In this document: piece after piece, positions 27,497 to 35,623 of the stretch | Layout: the number at the start of each line of letters is the position of its first letter | How positions within the stretch are numbered: position 1 is the stretch's first letter | Assembly: GCF_009467825.1 (NCBI RefSeq) | Contig: NZ_WIOK01000001.1 | Location: forward strand, 290,621 to 354,620 | Reading direction: 5' to 3' | From: Cyclobacterium xiamenense | GTDB taxonomy: Bacteria > Bacteroidota > Bacteroidia > Cytophagales > Cyclobacteriaceae | DNA length: 64,000 bases | Translations under genes and position numbers: made by a program | Notes under the pieces: generated by a model | Database searches by the model: none | What the model was told of the DNA's origin: nothing | What the model saw: only the letters and a program-made list of their open reading frames with translations

Positions 27497-27925
27497 TCAA
27501 ATTCCCAAGGTCAGTTGGTCTTTGACTTTGTGGTACCGTAAAGCCGCTTTGATGCATTCTTTTAGTTCCGGGACCGGGATTTGCTGGTTTATTGCAAATA
27601 TAATGGCCCGATTTCCCTCGTAGTGAAAGGTACGGTCAAAGACCATTCGAAAGGTATCCACCAGGCGACTCGTGCATTGAAAATACAGGGCGGATTGATC
27701 TGGCGCTTCCGATTTCCAATCCATTCGAATAGTGCTGCCATTTTTTGTCCGGTAACTTGGCTCTCCCCATTTTAACGTCTCTTCAAGTTCGTCAATACCC
27801 TCCGTTTCTTCGGCCGTTTCGATAATCAATTCCCGTAAAAAAAGCATTTTTCCCCGAACGGGGTCGGTATACCGGTCAAATACCTCCGTTACGTTGGGAT
27901 TTGTTTTTCTTACTAGCTTTTCCAT
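27497..27925 (-). CDS. DUF1801 domain protein
   Basis: 142 residues of the YdhG-like DUF1801 fold, a small alpha/beta cytoplasmic domain. The conserved blocks are LKWGEPSYRTKNGSTIRM and SALYFQC. No activity is established for the family. Its start is 9 bp downstream of the end of the oxidoreductase at 27935-28915, so the two are probably one operon. The pairing does not reveal a function. Confidence 0.88.
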   Translation of the reverse strand: MEKLVRKTNPNVTEVFDRYTDPVRGKMLFLRELIIETAEETEGIDELEETLKWGEPSYRTKNGSTIRMDWKSEAPDQSALYFQCTSRLVDTFRMVFDRTFHYEGNRAIIFAINQQIPVPELKECIKAALRYHKVKDQLTLGI

Positions 27926-27934
27926 GGTCTATTT

Positions 27935-28915
27935 TTATTCAGCCTTACCCAGCCCGATTACCACCTTCCCCTGATGCTTTCCCTCACCAAAATACTGAAT
28001 CAGTCTGGGGGTATCCCCGAGAAAATAGGGTCCGTCAATAAAGATCTGAACCCTCTTTTGGCTAAAGAGTTCCAGGAAATAGTCTAGATCTTTATTGGGT
28101 TTCAAACTTACTATTTGAAGCTTTTTGTTGGAAAATAGGGATAGTATTTTGCCAAAAAAGAGCAATTGAATCAATCCGCCCGGTTTACCACCGATGGTCA
28201 CGTATTTTCCGTTCGGGGATAGGGCCCGTAAGTAGGACCAGGGGTACTGGTTGGTTTTGCAATCCAGGATCAAATCGTAGGTCTCGCCCCTCTTGGTGAA
28301 ATTGGTTTTCTTGTAGTCAACGACAAAATCATATCCGATGGCTTTCATTTGCTCCAGCTTCTCTCCTGAATCTACTCCGGTTACCACGCAACCTTCCAGT
28401 TTGGCCAACTGCACAGCAAAGGTTCCTACGCCACCACCGGCACCGTTGATAAGGATTTTCTGCCCTTTTTTGATATTTCCCAGGTCCCGCAGCGCTTGGA
28501 TGGCAAGGCAGAATGCATGAGGAACGGCGGAGGCCTCATCGAAACCCAAGGCAACTGGTTTTTTTTCCAATGCATTTGCATCAATGCAGATGTATTCGGC
28601 AAAGGTTCCGAAACCATATTCCGAAATATCTCCAAATACTGCCTCTCCAACGGTAAATTTTGTTACATCCGATCCGACTGCATCCACCATTCCGGCCAAT
28701 TCCATCCCGGGGATTTTCACCTTGGGCTTAAACAGGCCAAATAATAGTCGGTACAGGTAAGGTTTGCCCCTTACCAGGCTCCAATCGTAATCGTTTATGG
28801 CGGTAGCACGTATTTTCACCAATACCTCCTGATTTTTGGGAAGGGGTTTCGCCACCTCCCTTACAGCAAGCACTCGTTCAGGATTGCCGTATATCGTAAA
28901 TTGGACCGCTTTCAT
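27935..28915 (-). CDS. NAD(P)-dependent MDR oxidoreductase (quinone reductase-like)
   Basis: 326 residues with a GroES-like half (ATAINDYDWSLVRGKPYL, AGMVDAVGSDV, GEAVFGDISEYG) and the Rossmann motif GAGGGVGTFAVQLAK. There are no alcohol-dehydrogenase zinc ligands. It is related in class to, but clearly distinct from, the oxidoreductase at 22251. It probably reduces reactive enones or quinones with NADPH. It heads a two-gene unit with DUF1801. Confidence 0.9.
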   Translation of the reverse strand: MKAVQFTIYGNPERVLAVREVAKPLPKNQEVLVKIRATAINDYDWSLVRGKPYLYRLLFGLFKPKVKIPGMELAGMVDAVGSDVTKFTVGEAVFGDISEYGFGTFAEYICIDANALEKKPVALGFDEASAVPHAFCLAIQALRDLGNIKKGQKILINGAGGGVGTFAVQLAKLEGCVVTGVDSGEKLEQMKAIGYDFVVDYKKTNFTKRGETYDLILDCKTNQYPWSYLRALSPNGKYVTIGGKPGGLIQLLFFGKILSLFSNKKLQIVSLKPNKDLDYFLELFSQKRVQIFIDGPYFLGDTPRLIQYFGEGKHQGKVVIGLGKAE

Positions 28916-29147
28916 AAGAGTAGCAATTGGTTGTGCTTGGCTTTCGATGCCGATTCAGGATACATCTGATTTCATCGCTGTTATTCCAGTTGATGCGATC
29001 CCCAACCAAGCCGCCAGGTCCCGATTGTAGAAACGGGAAGCGGGGATACGCATTCTTTATTAATCACCTTAACTTTATCCGTCAAAACAAAACACACTCT
29101 ATGGGTGAGCTTGCAAAATGCGTTGCTGCAAAACAATAACACATGTT

Positions 29148-29576
29148 TTAGGTTTTATTTTTATTTTTCTGGGTCCATTTATTGAAAGCGCCGGTGGACC
29201 AAAGGGCCCATACAACCAATACAGGTTGGAAAAATAGCCGTGTCAATCGTTTTTGATCGGTATCCAAGCCAAACGCATCGATCCCATTGCTGTACTGAGA
29301 TAGGTTTCCAGGGAAGATAAGTACGTAAAAGACCGCCAACGCAATCCCCACGTAATAAGTGTACCCGGTTAAAAAGATCATCGCAAGTCCCAGCGAAATT
29401 TCTACAATGCCAGAGGATATGACGACAAAATCCATAAACGCCGGATCCTCAGGTAACCATCGCGGAACCTGGGCCTGGAATTCCTCCCGTTGAAAAGTCA
29501 AATGTCCCAATCCCGCCAGTACCATTAGGCCACCCAGGAGGATTCTCATTAGTTTTTGAATAAGCGTTGTTTTCAT
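29148..29576 (-). CDS. DoxX family membrane protein
   Basis: 142 residues from MKTTLIQK, preferred over an ATG 27 codons upstream because it starts the first helix. Four transmembrane segments carry the DoxX pattern (RILLGGLMVLAGLGHL, ISSGIVEISLGLAMI, YVGIALAVFYVLIFPGNL). DoxX-like proteins sit in redox or stress-linked membrane complexes, but no reaction is assigned to this branch. It has no clear operon partner. Confidence 0.85.
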   Translation of the reverse strand: MKTTLIQKLMRILLGGLMVLAGLGHLTFQREEFQAQVPRWLPEDPAFMDFVVISSGIVEISLGLAMIFLTGYTYYVGIALAVFYVLIFPGNLSQYSNGIDAFGLDTDQKRLTRLFFQPVLVVWALWSTGAFNKWTQKNKNKT

Positions 29577-30006
29577 GTTGACTATTGTTTGGGATGAATT
29601 CGTTTCCGATAGAAAAGTACCCAACATTTGTCGCATGATCAAACCAATGTGAATCATTTACTAAAAACCTTACGTCCGCCCGCGGATTTAGTCCCGTAAA
29701 TGGTTGACCGCTCCCCAAGCGACATCGATGGAATCAATTGGACAACGCGCAGGTGCATGGGGTAGGCGTGCAGCGCTTCCAACATAATCACGACTTATTT
29801 CGCTCTTAGGTGCATCCTGGTATTTTTTCGTTTGGGCTGTTGCTCCTCCTTATTTTTTGTGGATCATTGAATTTTTATTAATTTAAACCGATGGCAGGTA
29901 TGCAGGGTCGATGCCTATTGGCGAGTCCAATGATCACAGCTGCTGCTTTATTGCCGAATTTGTAACCTATCCGTCCGTTTTTTGCGTACACGACCCTAGT
30001 TCAAAA
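29577..30006. other. intergenic region between divergent DoxX and GH51 genes
   Basis: 430 bp that must hold two divergent promoters. It contains AT-rich tracts (29860-29885) but no exact TAnnTTTG at a convincing distance from either start. No coding remnant was recognised. Confidence 0.5.
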
Positions 30007-31581
30007 ATGAGTATCAACCGAAGAACCTTTATTAAATCCGCTGCTTTTGCCGGAGCAGGATTAGCAGCTAGCCCGGAGCTGTCAGCCGGAGCCAGGTCTG
30101 TTGTCGTTAAGGCAAAAGAGGGCATCGAAATTGATCCCGAGCCTACCTTTGCCTTGTCTCCCTATTTGTACATGCAGTTTATGGAACCCCTGGGCCGCAC
30201 CGACGGGTCGGTGGAGGCCGCATGGGATTTTAGTAAACACGCCTGGCGTGAGGACGTGCTGGAAGCCACCCGGGAGCTGGCGCCCAGCATGGTGCGGTTT
30301 GGCGGTATTTTCAGTTCGTATTACCGCTGGCGAGAGGGCGTCGGTAAGCGAAGCAGTCGGGTACCCATGCAAAATCTACTGTGGGGCGGGTATGAATCAA
30401 ACCAGGTAGGCACGGCGGAATTCGTCGACTTTTGCAGGCAGGTGGGTGCCGATCCGCTCATGTGTGTGAATTTTGAGTCGGAAGGAAGCCCCGGATGGTC
30501 GATTGACGGTATGGGCAGCGATCGGCGGGGTACCGCCCAGGAAGCAGCCGAATGGGTGGACTATTGCAATAATCCGGACAACGCCCTGCGAAAGGACCAC
30601 GGTTTTGACGGCCCCTTACGCATCCCCTTCTGGCAAATCGGCAACGAAACCTCCTATGCCAACGATCGTTTCCACCTGGATACCGCCGTTCAGAAGACGC
30701 TGGCGTTTAGCAAAGAGATGCTTCGGGCCGATCCGTCTATCAAACTGATCGGCTGGGGTGGTTTGCAACGGTGGGGTGAAGGAAAAGAAACCTTCTGGGC
30801 CAGGGAAATGATCGAGCGTGCCGGAGAGCACCTGGATTACGTGGCGTTTCACCACATGTTTAACCCCTACGGGAGGGACCCGGACAACCCCTTGAAAGGA
30901 GTAGATTACCGGAAAGATCCTGGCCGAACCTGGGAATACCTGATGAATGCCTGTGCCTTTCACGAGAAAAAAGTCGTAGCCATGCGGGAACAGGTGGAGC
31001 CCTATCAAATGCCCATGGCCCTGACCGAGTGCCACTACAGTTTTCCGGGCAGAAACCGAAACGAGGTGATGTCCACCTGGGCCACCGGTGTTTCCTATGC
31101 GCGCATGGCAAATTTACACGAACGCCACGGGGACTTGCTCAAAATCGCGACCATGGCCGATTTTTGCGGCACGCGCTGGCAGGTCAATGCCCTGATGATT
31201 CCTATCCCAAGATCCTACGGGGAAACATTCCTGATGCCCGTTGCAAAAGTGATGAAACTCTACAGAAAGTACAGCGGTACCAGCTATTGCGCAACCACAC
31301 AAACGCCCGCCTACCTGGACGTTACGGCAAGTAGAAAAGGAAATACGTTATTTGCGCACGTAGTGAATACGCATCGAACTTCCCCCGTAAAAACTACCTT
31401 ATCTATAAAGGGGGCCACGATTGCCTCGATCAAGGTGCACGAGATGGCGGCCGATCCGGAATTTGAAGTAATCGCCCGGGAGCCTGACCCACTTGAAATA
31501 CAAACAAAGGAGGCACCTATCGACGGAACATGGACCTTTCCGGCTGCTTCCGTATCGGCGGTGGAGATCCAACTCGTATAA
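30007..31581 (+). CDS. GH51-like alpha-L-arabinofuranosidase, Tat-exported
   Basis: 524 residues from MSINRRTFIK, a twin-arginine signal; the longer open frame upstream lacks support. A TIM barrel carries the clan GH-A acid/base Glu214 in QIGNETSY, and the likely nucleophile Glu341 in ALTECHYSF. A C-terminal beta-domain (AYLDVTASRKGNTLFAHVVN) matches the arabinofuranosidase C module. It should release terminal arabinofuranose from pectin, xylan or arabinogalactan outside the cytoplasm. No neighbour is a glycan transporter. The exact GH51 subfamily is uncertain. Confidence 0.85.
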   Translation: MSINRRTFIKSAAFAGAGLAASPELSAGARSVVVKAKEGIEIDPEPTFALSPYLYMQFMEPLGRTDGSVEAAWDFSKHAWREDVLEATRELAPSMVRFGGIFSSYYRWREGVGKRSSRVPMQNLLWGGYESNQVGTAEFVDFCRQVGADPLMCVNFESEGSPGWSIDGMGSDRRGTAQEAAEWVDYCNNPDNALRKDHGFDGPLRIPFWQIGNETSYANDRFHLDTAVQKTLAFSKEMLRADPSIKLIGWGGLQRWGEGKETFWAREMIERAGEHLDYVAFHHMFNPYGRDPDNPLKGVDYRKDPGRTWEYLMNACAFHEKKVVAMREQVEPYQMPMALTECHYSFPGRNRNEVMSTWATGVSYARMANLHERHGDLLKIATMADFCGTRWQVNALMIPIPRSYGETFLMPVAKVMKLYRKYSGTSYCATTQTPAYLDVTASRKGNTLFAHVVNTHRTSPVKTTLSIKGATIASIKVHEMAADPEFEVIAREPDPLEIQTKEAPIDGTWTFPAASVSAVEIQLV

Positions 31582-31965
31582 CCGGGGCTGTAACGACCGG
31601 CTTGGCCAAGCGTTAGTAGCTGGGGGGGGTGCTGGCAATCCGGGGTCAGGCAGCCGATGCAATGCCTTTCTGATCACCTTAATGGAGGGGCTGCCGGGGC
31701 ATCTTTCAGTGCGTTTTCCCCGGACAGCAACAGGTTCAGCGGTTTTTTGGGACGGAACGGTCCGCTTCCTTGCTTGTGCACAAATTACTTTCTAAACAGC
31801 AGCTCTCTAGTATCGGCGGAGATCCTTTCCGCAACGCTGCATACCTGGCAATTCAAAGACTGGGCCGGATCGTGGACAGGTATTTTCCCCGTTGTTTGAA
31901 AAGCACCTGCTTGGTGAATGGGAGGTCACAATTACGAGTCGTTTTTCTTTGGTGAAATCCCAACC
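31582..31965. other. intergenic region between convergent genes
   Basis: 384 bp between the GH51 stop and the SDR stop. No gene, remnant or good terminator stem was seen on either strand. Confidence 0.5.
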
Positions 31966-32760
31966 TTACGGGTGAGGAAAGTCGCTTTTCCAGGATATCC
32001 TCTTGAACAAACCGGGCATCAGCCCCAGGAAGAAGCGATTTACGGCCAGCAGAAAGGGGGCCGTATAGGTGCTCCGGTTTTGCCGTACGGCCTTGACAAT
32101 GTACCAAGCCGCCTCCTCGGGAGTAAGCAGGGGAAGAAATTTTGCCAGTTTTGGTAGGCGCAGGTAGGATCCGGGGTTGGCCTCAAAGTAGTTGGAGCTG
32201 GTTTCACCCAGCATCACTTCGCAGACGCGCATCCCCGTACCATGCAAATCAGCCCGTAGCGCCTCGGTAAATCCGCGCAAGGCCCACCGGGAGGCAGCAT
32301 ATCCCGTTGCGCCACTCCAGGGAATGAGCGATGCCGGTGAATTGACATTGAGGATCATGCCGCTGCGGCGCGAAAGCATCCCGGGCAGAAAGGCCCTGCA
32401 CAGGCGAAAGGCAGCCAGGTAGGGGAGGGCGATCATAACATCCTCTTCTCCTTCCGGCGTCTCCTCGGCAAACAGCCAACGTCCAGCTCCGGCATTATTA
32501 ACCAAAAGATCGGGAACCCCATGATTCTGAAGGATCGCTTGTGCAGCGTTGCGGGTGGAGGCGGCATCCGCCAGGTCTGAAGCAACGATGTAAGCGATTC
32601 CGCCCGCCTGACGAATGCGTGTAGCCACGTGTAGCAGGTCACTTTTCGAACGTGCAACCAGAATCACTTGTGCCCCTTTTTCAGCCAATAAAATGGCCGT
32701 GGCGGCACCAATGCCTCGTGAAGCACCTGTCACTACGGCTAATTTTCCGTTAATTTTCAT
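31966..32760 (-). CDS. short-chain dehydrogenase/reductase with an altered catalytic lysine
   Basis: 264 residues of a classical SDR: cofactor motif TGASRGIG (11-18), NNAG (88-91), and the active-site Tyr154 in GYAASRW. The lysine of YxxxK is Arg158 here. The C-terminal half resembles SDRs acting on lipids or steroids, with a hydrophobic end. The Lys-to-Arg change could lower activity or shift the pKa; a few SDRs tolerate it. The gene stands alone and its substrate is unknown. Confidence 0.85.
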   Translation of the reverse strand: MKINGKLAVVTGASRGIGAATAILLAEKGAQVILVARSKSDLLHVATRIRQAGGIAYIVASDLADAASTRNAAQAILQNHGVPDLLVNNAGAGRWLFAEETPEGEEDVMIALPYLAAFRLCRAFLPGMLSRRSGMILNVNSPASLIPWSGATGYAASRWALRGFTEALRADLHGTGMRVCEVMLGETSSNYFEANPGSYLRLPKLAKFLPLLTPEEAAWYIVKAVRQNRSTYTAPFLLAVNRFFLGLMPGLFKRISWKSDFPHP

Positions 32761-32983
32761 CGGTTAGCGATTGGTAATTGTAACGATTAGGTATTCGGTT
32801 TGCTGCCAGAAAATTAATTCCACCTGTCTGTTTTATAGGCCTAAACGGCTATACATACGCCTTGGTAATTGAAACAGCTAATGCGCTATTTTTTTGAATG
32901 ATTTCCTGGTCGGTACTACCCGAAACACGTGCCGTTTTTCCAGACTAATTCACTTAGCGCTGAATGTTCTTGTTTGCGCAGCC

Positions 32984-33619
32984 TCAAGATGTTGGCTTTG
33001 TGGCAGCATTCACCAAATCCCAGAATTCTTCCCGGTTATTGGTGCGGGGAAATGCTGTTGCGGGAGACTCAACGTTTAAAAACTGGCACAAAGGTTCCCA
33101 TCCTTCCTTTACCTGATATACCAGTAGCTGTTCGGGTGGGATTAGATCCTGTACCGCTTTATTATGTGCTTCGTATTTTTCTGCCAGGCCCTCAAAATCA
33201 AGACCCATTGGAAAACCTGATTTTTCAATTACCTTCACCACCATATTGAGCCAGTCCTGAACGGGTGCTGGTGCGTTTTCACGCCCGCTAAGCAATTTGT
33301 AGATCGTAGAACCAAAGCTTTCCGCCCACGATTCTTTACTTCGGTGTGTTAAAATAAACTGAGCATTCGGATACGTTGCATACAGCTCTTTGTAAAAGGC
33401 AGCGGTTGGCCAATCAACGGCGCTCTGCATGCCTTCATAAACAGCGTCAAAATTGGCCGGATGATTCAATAGTTCATTCCAAAGGGGCAATTGAACGGGC
33501 ATGTTTTGCGCCACCCGCTCCATGTGGTGGCAAGGACCCAGTTGTAGTTGTTCCAGTGCTGTTTTCAACGAATAGGTGCCGGTTCTTCCCAGACCTAATC
33601 CAATAACTTTTAATTCCAT
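32984..33619 (-). CDS. sulfotransferase family protein
   Basis: 211 residues. GLGLGRTGTYSLKTAL at the N terminus is the 5'-PAPS phosphate-binding loop of the short P-loop sulfotransferases (Sulfotransfer_4 type), and FILTHRSKESWAES is the 3'-phosphate region. The length fits. It would transfer sulfate from PAPS to an acceptor that cannot be told from sequence. It lies in an AT-richer block with an alcohol dehydrogenase and an NTF2-like gene, all on the minus strand but with gaps of about 100 bp. Confidence 0.85.
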   Translation of the reverse strand: MELKVIGLGLGRTGTYSLKTALEQLQLGPCHHMERVAQNMPVQLPLWNELLNHPANFDAVYEGMQSAVDWPTAAFYKELYATYPNAQFILTHRSKESWAESFGSTIYKLLSGRENAPAPVQDWLNMVVKVIEKSGFPMGLDFEGLAEKYEAHNKAVQDLIPPEQLLVYQVKEGWEPLCQFLNVESPATAFPRTNNREEFWDLVNAATKPTS

Positions 33620-33715
33620 AAATATTCTTTTTGGTTACTAACTACCTACGCTAAATCGGTTTTTGGCGAAGCTCTTTTTGACGGCAACTGCTTAATTTGG
33701 GGATGTTGCTACCCG

Positions 33716-34720
33716 TTAATTTTTCAGTACAATTCGGAAACGGGCCTTCCCGGATTCCAGATGTTGCAGGGCTTCATTTACTTGGGACATCGGGAATTCT
33801 TCTGTAATCGGATAAATGTCGTGTCGCAAACAGAATTCCAACATGGTTCGTGTCAGGGCCGGGCTCCCGAGCGGACTTCCTGCCACAGACTTTTCGCCCG
33901 TAATCAGAGAAAATGCAGGAATAGCCATCGGTTCTAATACCGCTCCCACATTGTGAAACTTTCCTCTTGGAGCTAAGGCCGCCAAATAGGAATTCCAATC
34001 CAAGGTCACATTGGTTGTATTGAGAATGAAACTCAAACTTCCGGCGATTTTTGCCAGTTCCTCGGGATTCCTGGAATCCACCACCTGGGTAGCTCCCATT
34101 TCCATAATGGATTTCTTTTTATCCGGGTTGGAGCTAAAAGCGATGACTTCACAACCCCATTTATTTAGGAATTTAAGGGCCAAATGGCCCAGGCCCCCGA
34201 TACCGATGACGCCAACCTTGTCCGTTGCTTTGACTCCGGCTATAATGATCGGATTGAACACGGTAATCCCACCACAAAGCAAGGGTCCGGCTTTATCCAG
34301 ATTGATGCCCTCGGGCAGGGGAATTGCCCATGACCAATGGCAACGCACATGGTCTGCAAAGCCCCCATGTCTACCACCTATAGTGAGTTCGGCAGAGCTG
34401 CAGAGATGATGCGCGCCATCCATACATTCATGGCAGGACATGCAGGATCCCGAAAACCAACCCACACCGACTTTATCCCCTACCTTTACATTTTTGACAG
34501 CATTGCCTGCCGCGACTACTTCGCCTATGATCTCATGGCCAGGTACAATGGGGTAGGCCGTCATTCCCCAGTCATTGTTTATCATGCTCAGATCTGAATG
34601 GCAAATACCACAGTTGATAACGTTGACATCAACCTGTTCAGCGCCTACTGCTCCTAATTCGTAGGAAAAAGGCGTTAGTTTTTCATGGGGGCCATTGGCG
34701 GCATAAGCGGATACGTTCAT
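33716..34720 (-). CDS. zinc-dependent NAD(P) alcohol dehydrogenase (YahK/cinnamyl-alcohol type)
   Basis: 334 residues with catalytic zinc ligands in CGICHSD and GHEIIGEVV, a structural zinc cluster (CMSCHECMDGAHHLC) and the Rossmann motif GIGGLGHLALKF. This is the broad-range aldehyde reductase branch of MDR enzymes, oxidising or reducing primary alcohols and aldehydes with NADPH. It is followed by the sulfotransferase and preceded by an NTF2-like gene. The set looks like a detoxification group but no regulator is adjacent. Confidence 0.94.
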   Translation of the reverse strand: MNVSAYAANGPHEKLTPFSYELGAVGAEQVDVNVINCGICHSDLSMINNDWGMTAYPIVPGHEIIGEVVAAGNAVKNVKVGDKVGVGWFSGSCMSCHECMDGAHHLCSSAELTIGGRHGGFADHVRCHWSWAIPLPEGINLDKAGPLLCGGITVFNPIIIAGVKATDKVGVIGIGGLGHLALKFLNKWGCEVIAFSSNPDKKKSIMEMGATQVVDSRNPEELAKIAGSLSFILNTTNVTLDWNSYLAALAPRGKFHNVGAVLEPMAIPAFSLITGEKSVAGSPLGSPALTRTMLEFCLRHDIYPITEEFPMSQVNEALQHLESGKARFRIVLKN

Positions 34721-34802
34721 TATTTTGATTTAGTTTAACGTGTGGGTATTGTCGAATGGGTGTAAATTAAATTTTTGGTAGTTAATCCCTTTGAGGATCT
34801 TT

Positions 34803-35231
34803 TTACTTACTAAAAGCATCATGTAATTTTTTTGTGTCCACATATTGCTGAAAAGCAATCACTTTCCCATCCTTAAGTGTCCAGAAATGCGCCACTTGGG
34901 CGTCGTAACTATTGCCATTATTGTGTTTGCCATCATAGCGTAGGGTGGCTAGTACTTTGTCATTAAACATTTCATGAAGCACGATATCCTTTAAGTTGAA
35001 ATACGCATGTTCTGCGCCAATGCGGCCAAAAACGCCATTCAAAACGGCATCAGGTCCTATGTAGGGATTACCATCCGCATACGGGTTACCTTCGGCTTCA
35101 TTCCAAACGATCGTTGAATCCATCATTCCCAAAACTGTTGGGATATCGCCTTCGGCAAAAGCTTTGTAAAGCCCATCTATAATGGCCCGGTTTTCACTTG
35201 CTCTTTTGAGCTTTTCTTCAAGAGTTTTCAT
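34803..35231 (-). CDS. NTF2-like / SnoaL-type protein
   Basis: 142 residues of a cone-shaped alpha+beta fold: N-terminal helices (RAIIDGLYKAFAEGDIPTVLGMM), then strands with VWNEAEGNPYADGNPY and VAHFWTLKDGKVIAFQQYVD. Members include ketosteroid isomerases and small-molecule binders; the catalytic residues are not conserved enough to call. It is cytoplasmic, next to a decayed RidA gene upstream and the alcohol dehydrogenase downstream. Confidence 0.88.
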   Translation of the reverse strand: MKTLEEKLKRASENRAIIDGLYKAFAEGDIPTVLGMMDSTIVWNEAEGNPYADGNPYIGPDAVLNGVFGRIGAEHAYFNLKDIVLHEMFNDKVLATLRYDGKHNNGNSYDAQVAHFWTLKDGKVIAFQQYVDTKKLHDAFSK

Positions 35232-35264
35232 AATTCATTATTTTAGGGTTTATTGATTTATTCG

Positions 35265-35396
35265 TCATTGTACTTCCAATTTGATTTCTATCAAATATTC
35301 AGGCAAAGTCAGCCCTTTGACTTCCTGCCAGGATACGGTTGGAAACTGCTGGGTATAGATGGAGTTCCGGTATTTGGCATGGGAATATTCGGCGGC
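35265..35396 (-). pseudogene. RidA/YjgF family remnant (C-terminal part)
   Basis: The minus frame reads AAEYSHAKYRNSIYTQQ and continues with FPTVSWQEVKGLTLPEYLIE before a TGA. This is the C-terminal half of a Rid-family imine deaminase (the usual shape is R...PPTSTxVEVxxLxxPexLIEIE). The N-terminal half and its start are absent upstream, so the gene is truncated. It ends 33 bp before the NTF2-like start. Confidence 0.6.
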
Positions 35397-35623
35397 TATA
35401 GGTCTTAAGCAGAAGTGTGCTGGTTTTTCTTATATCATAGAAATCGTTTTGGCGAATCGTCTATTTTTGATCTTGGCAAAAACCATGACGGACTTAAATC
35501 TGACGTTTAGTAATACATCAGCTTAAAAATTAACCTTTTAAATGTTGAAAGGAAACCCATCAAGGACGAAGCTGTGCCCTTTTTTGTCCGAATGCCTCGA
35601 TTTATTTTCCCAAAGAAAAATGA

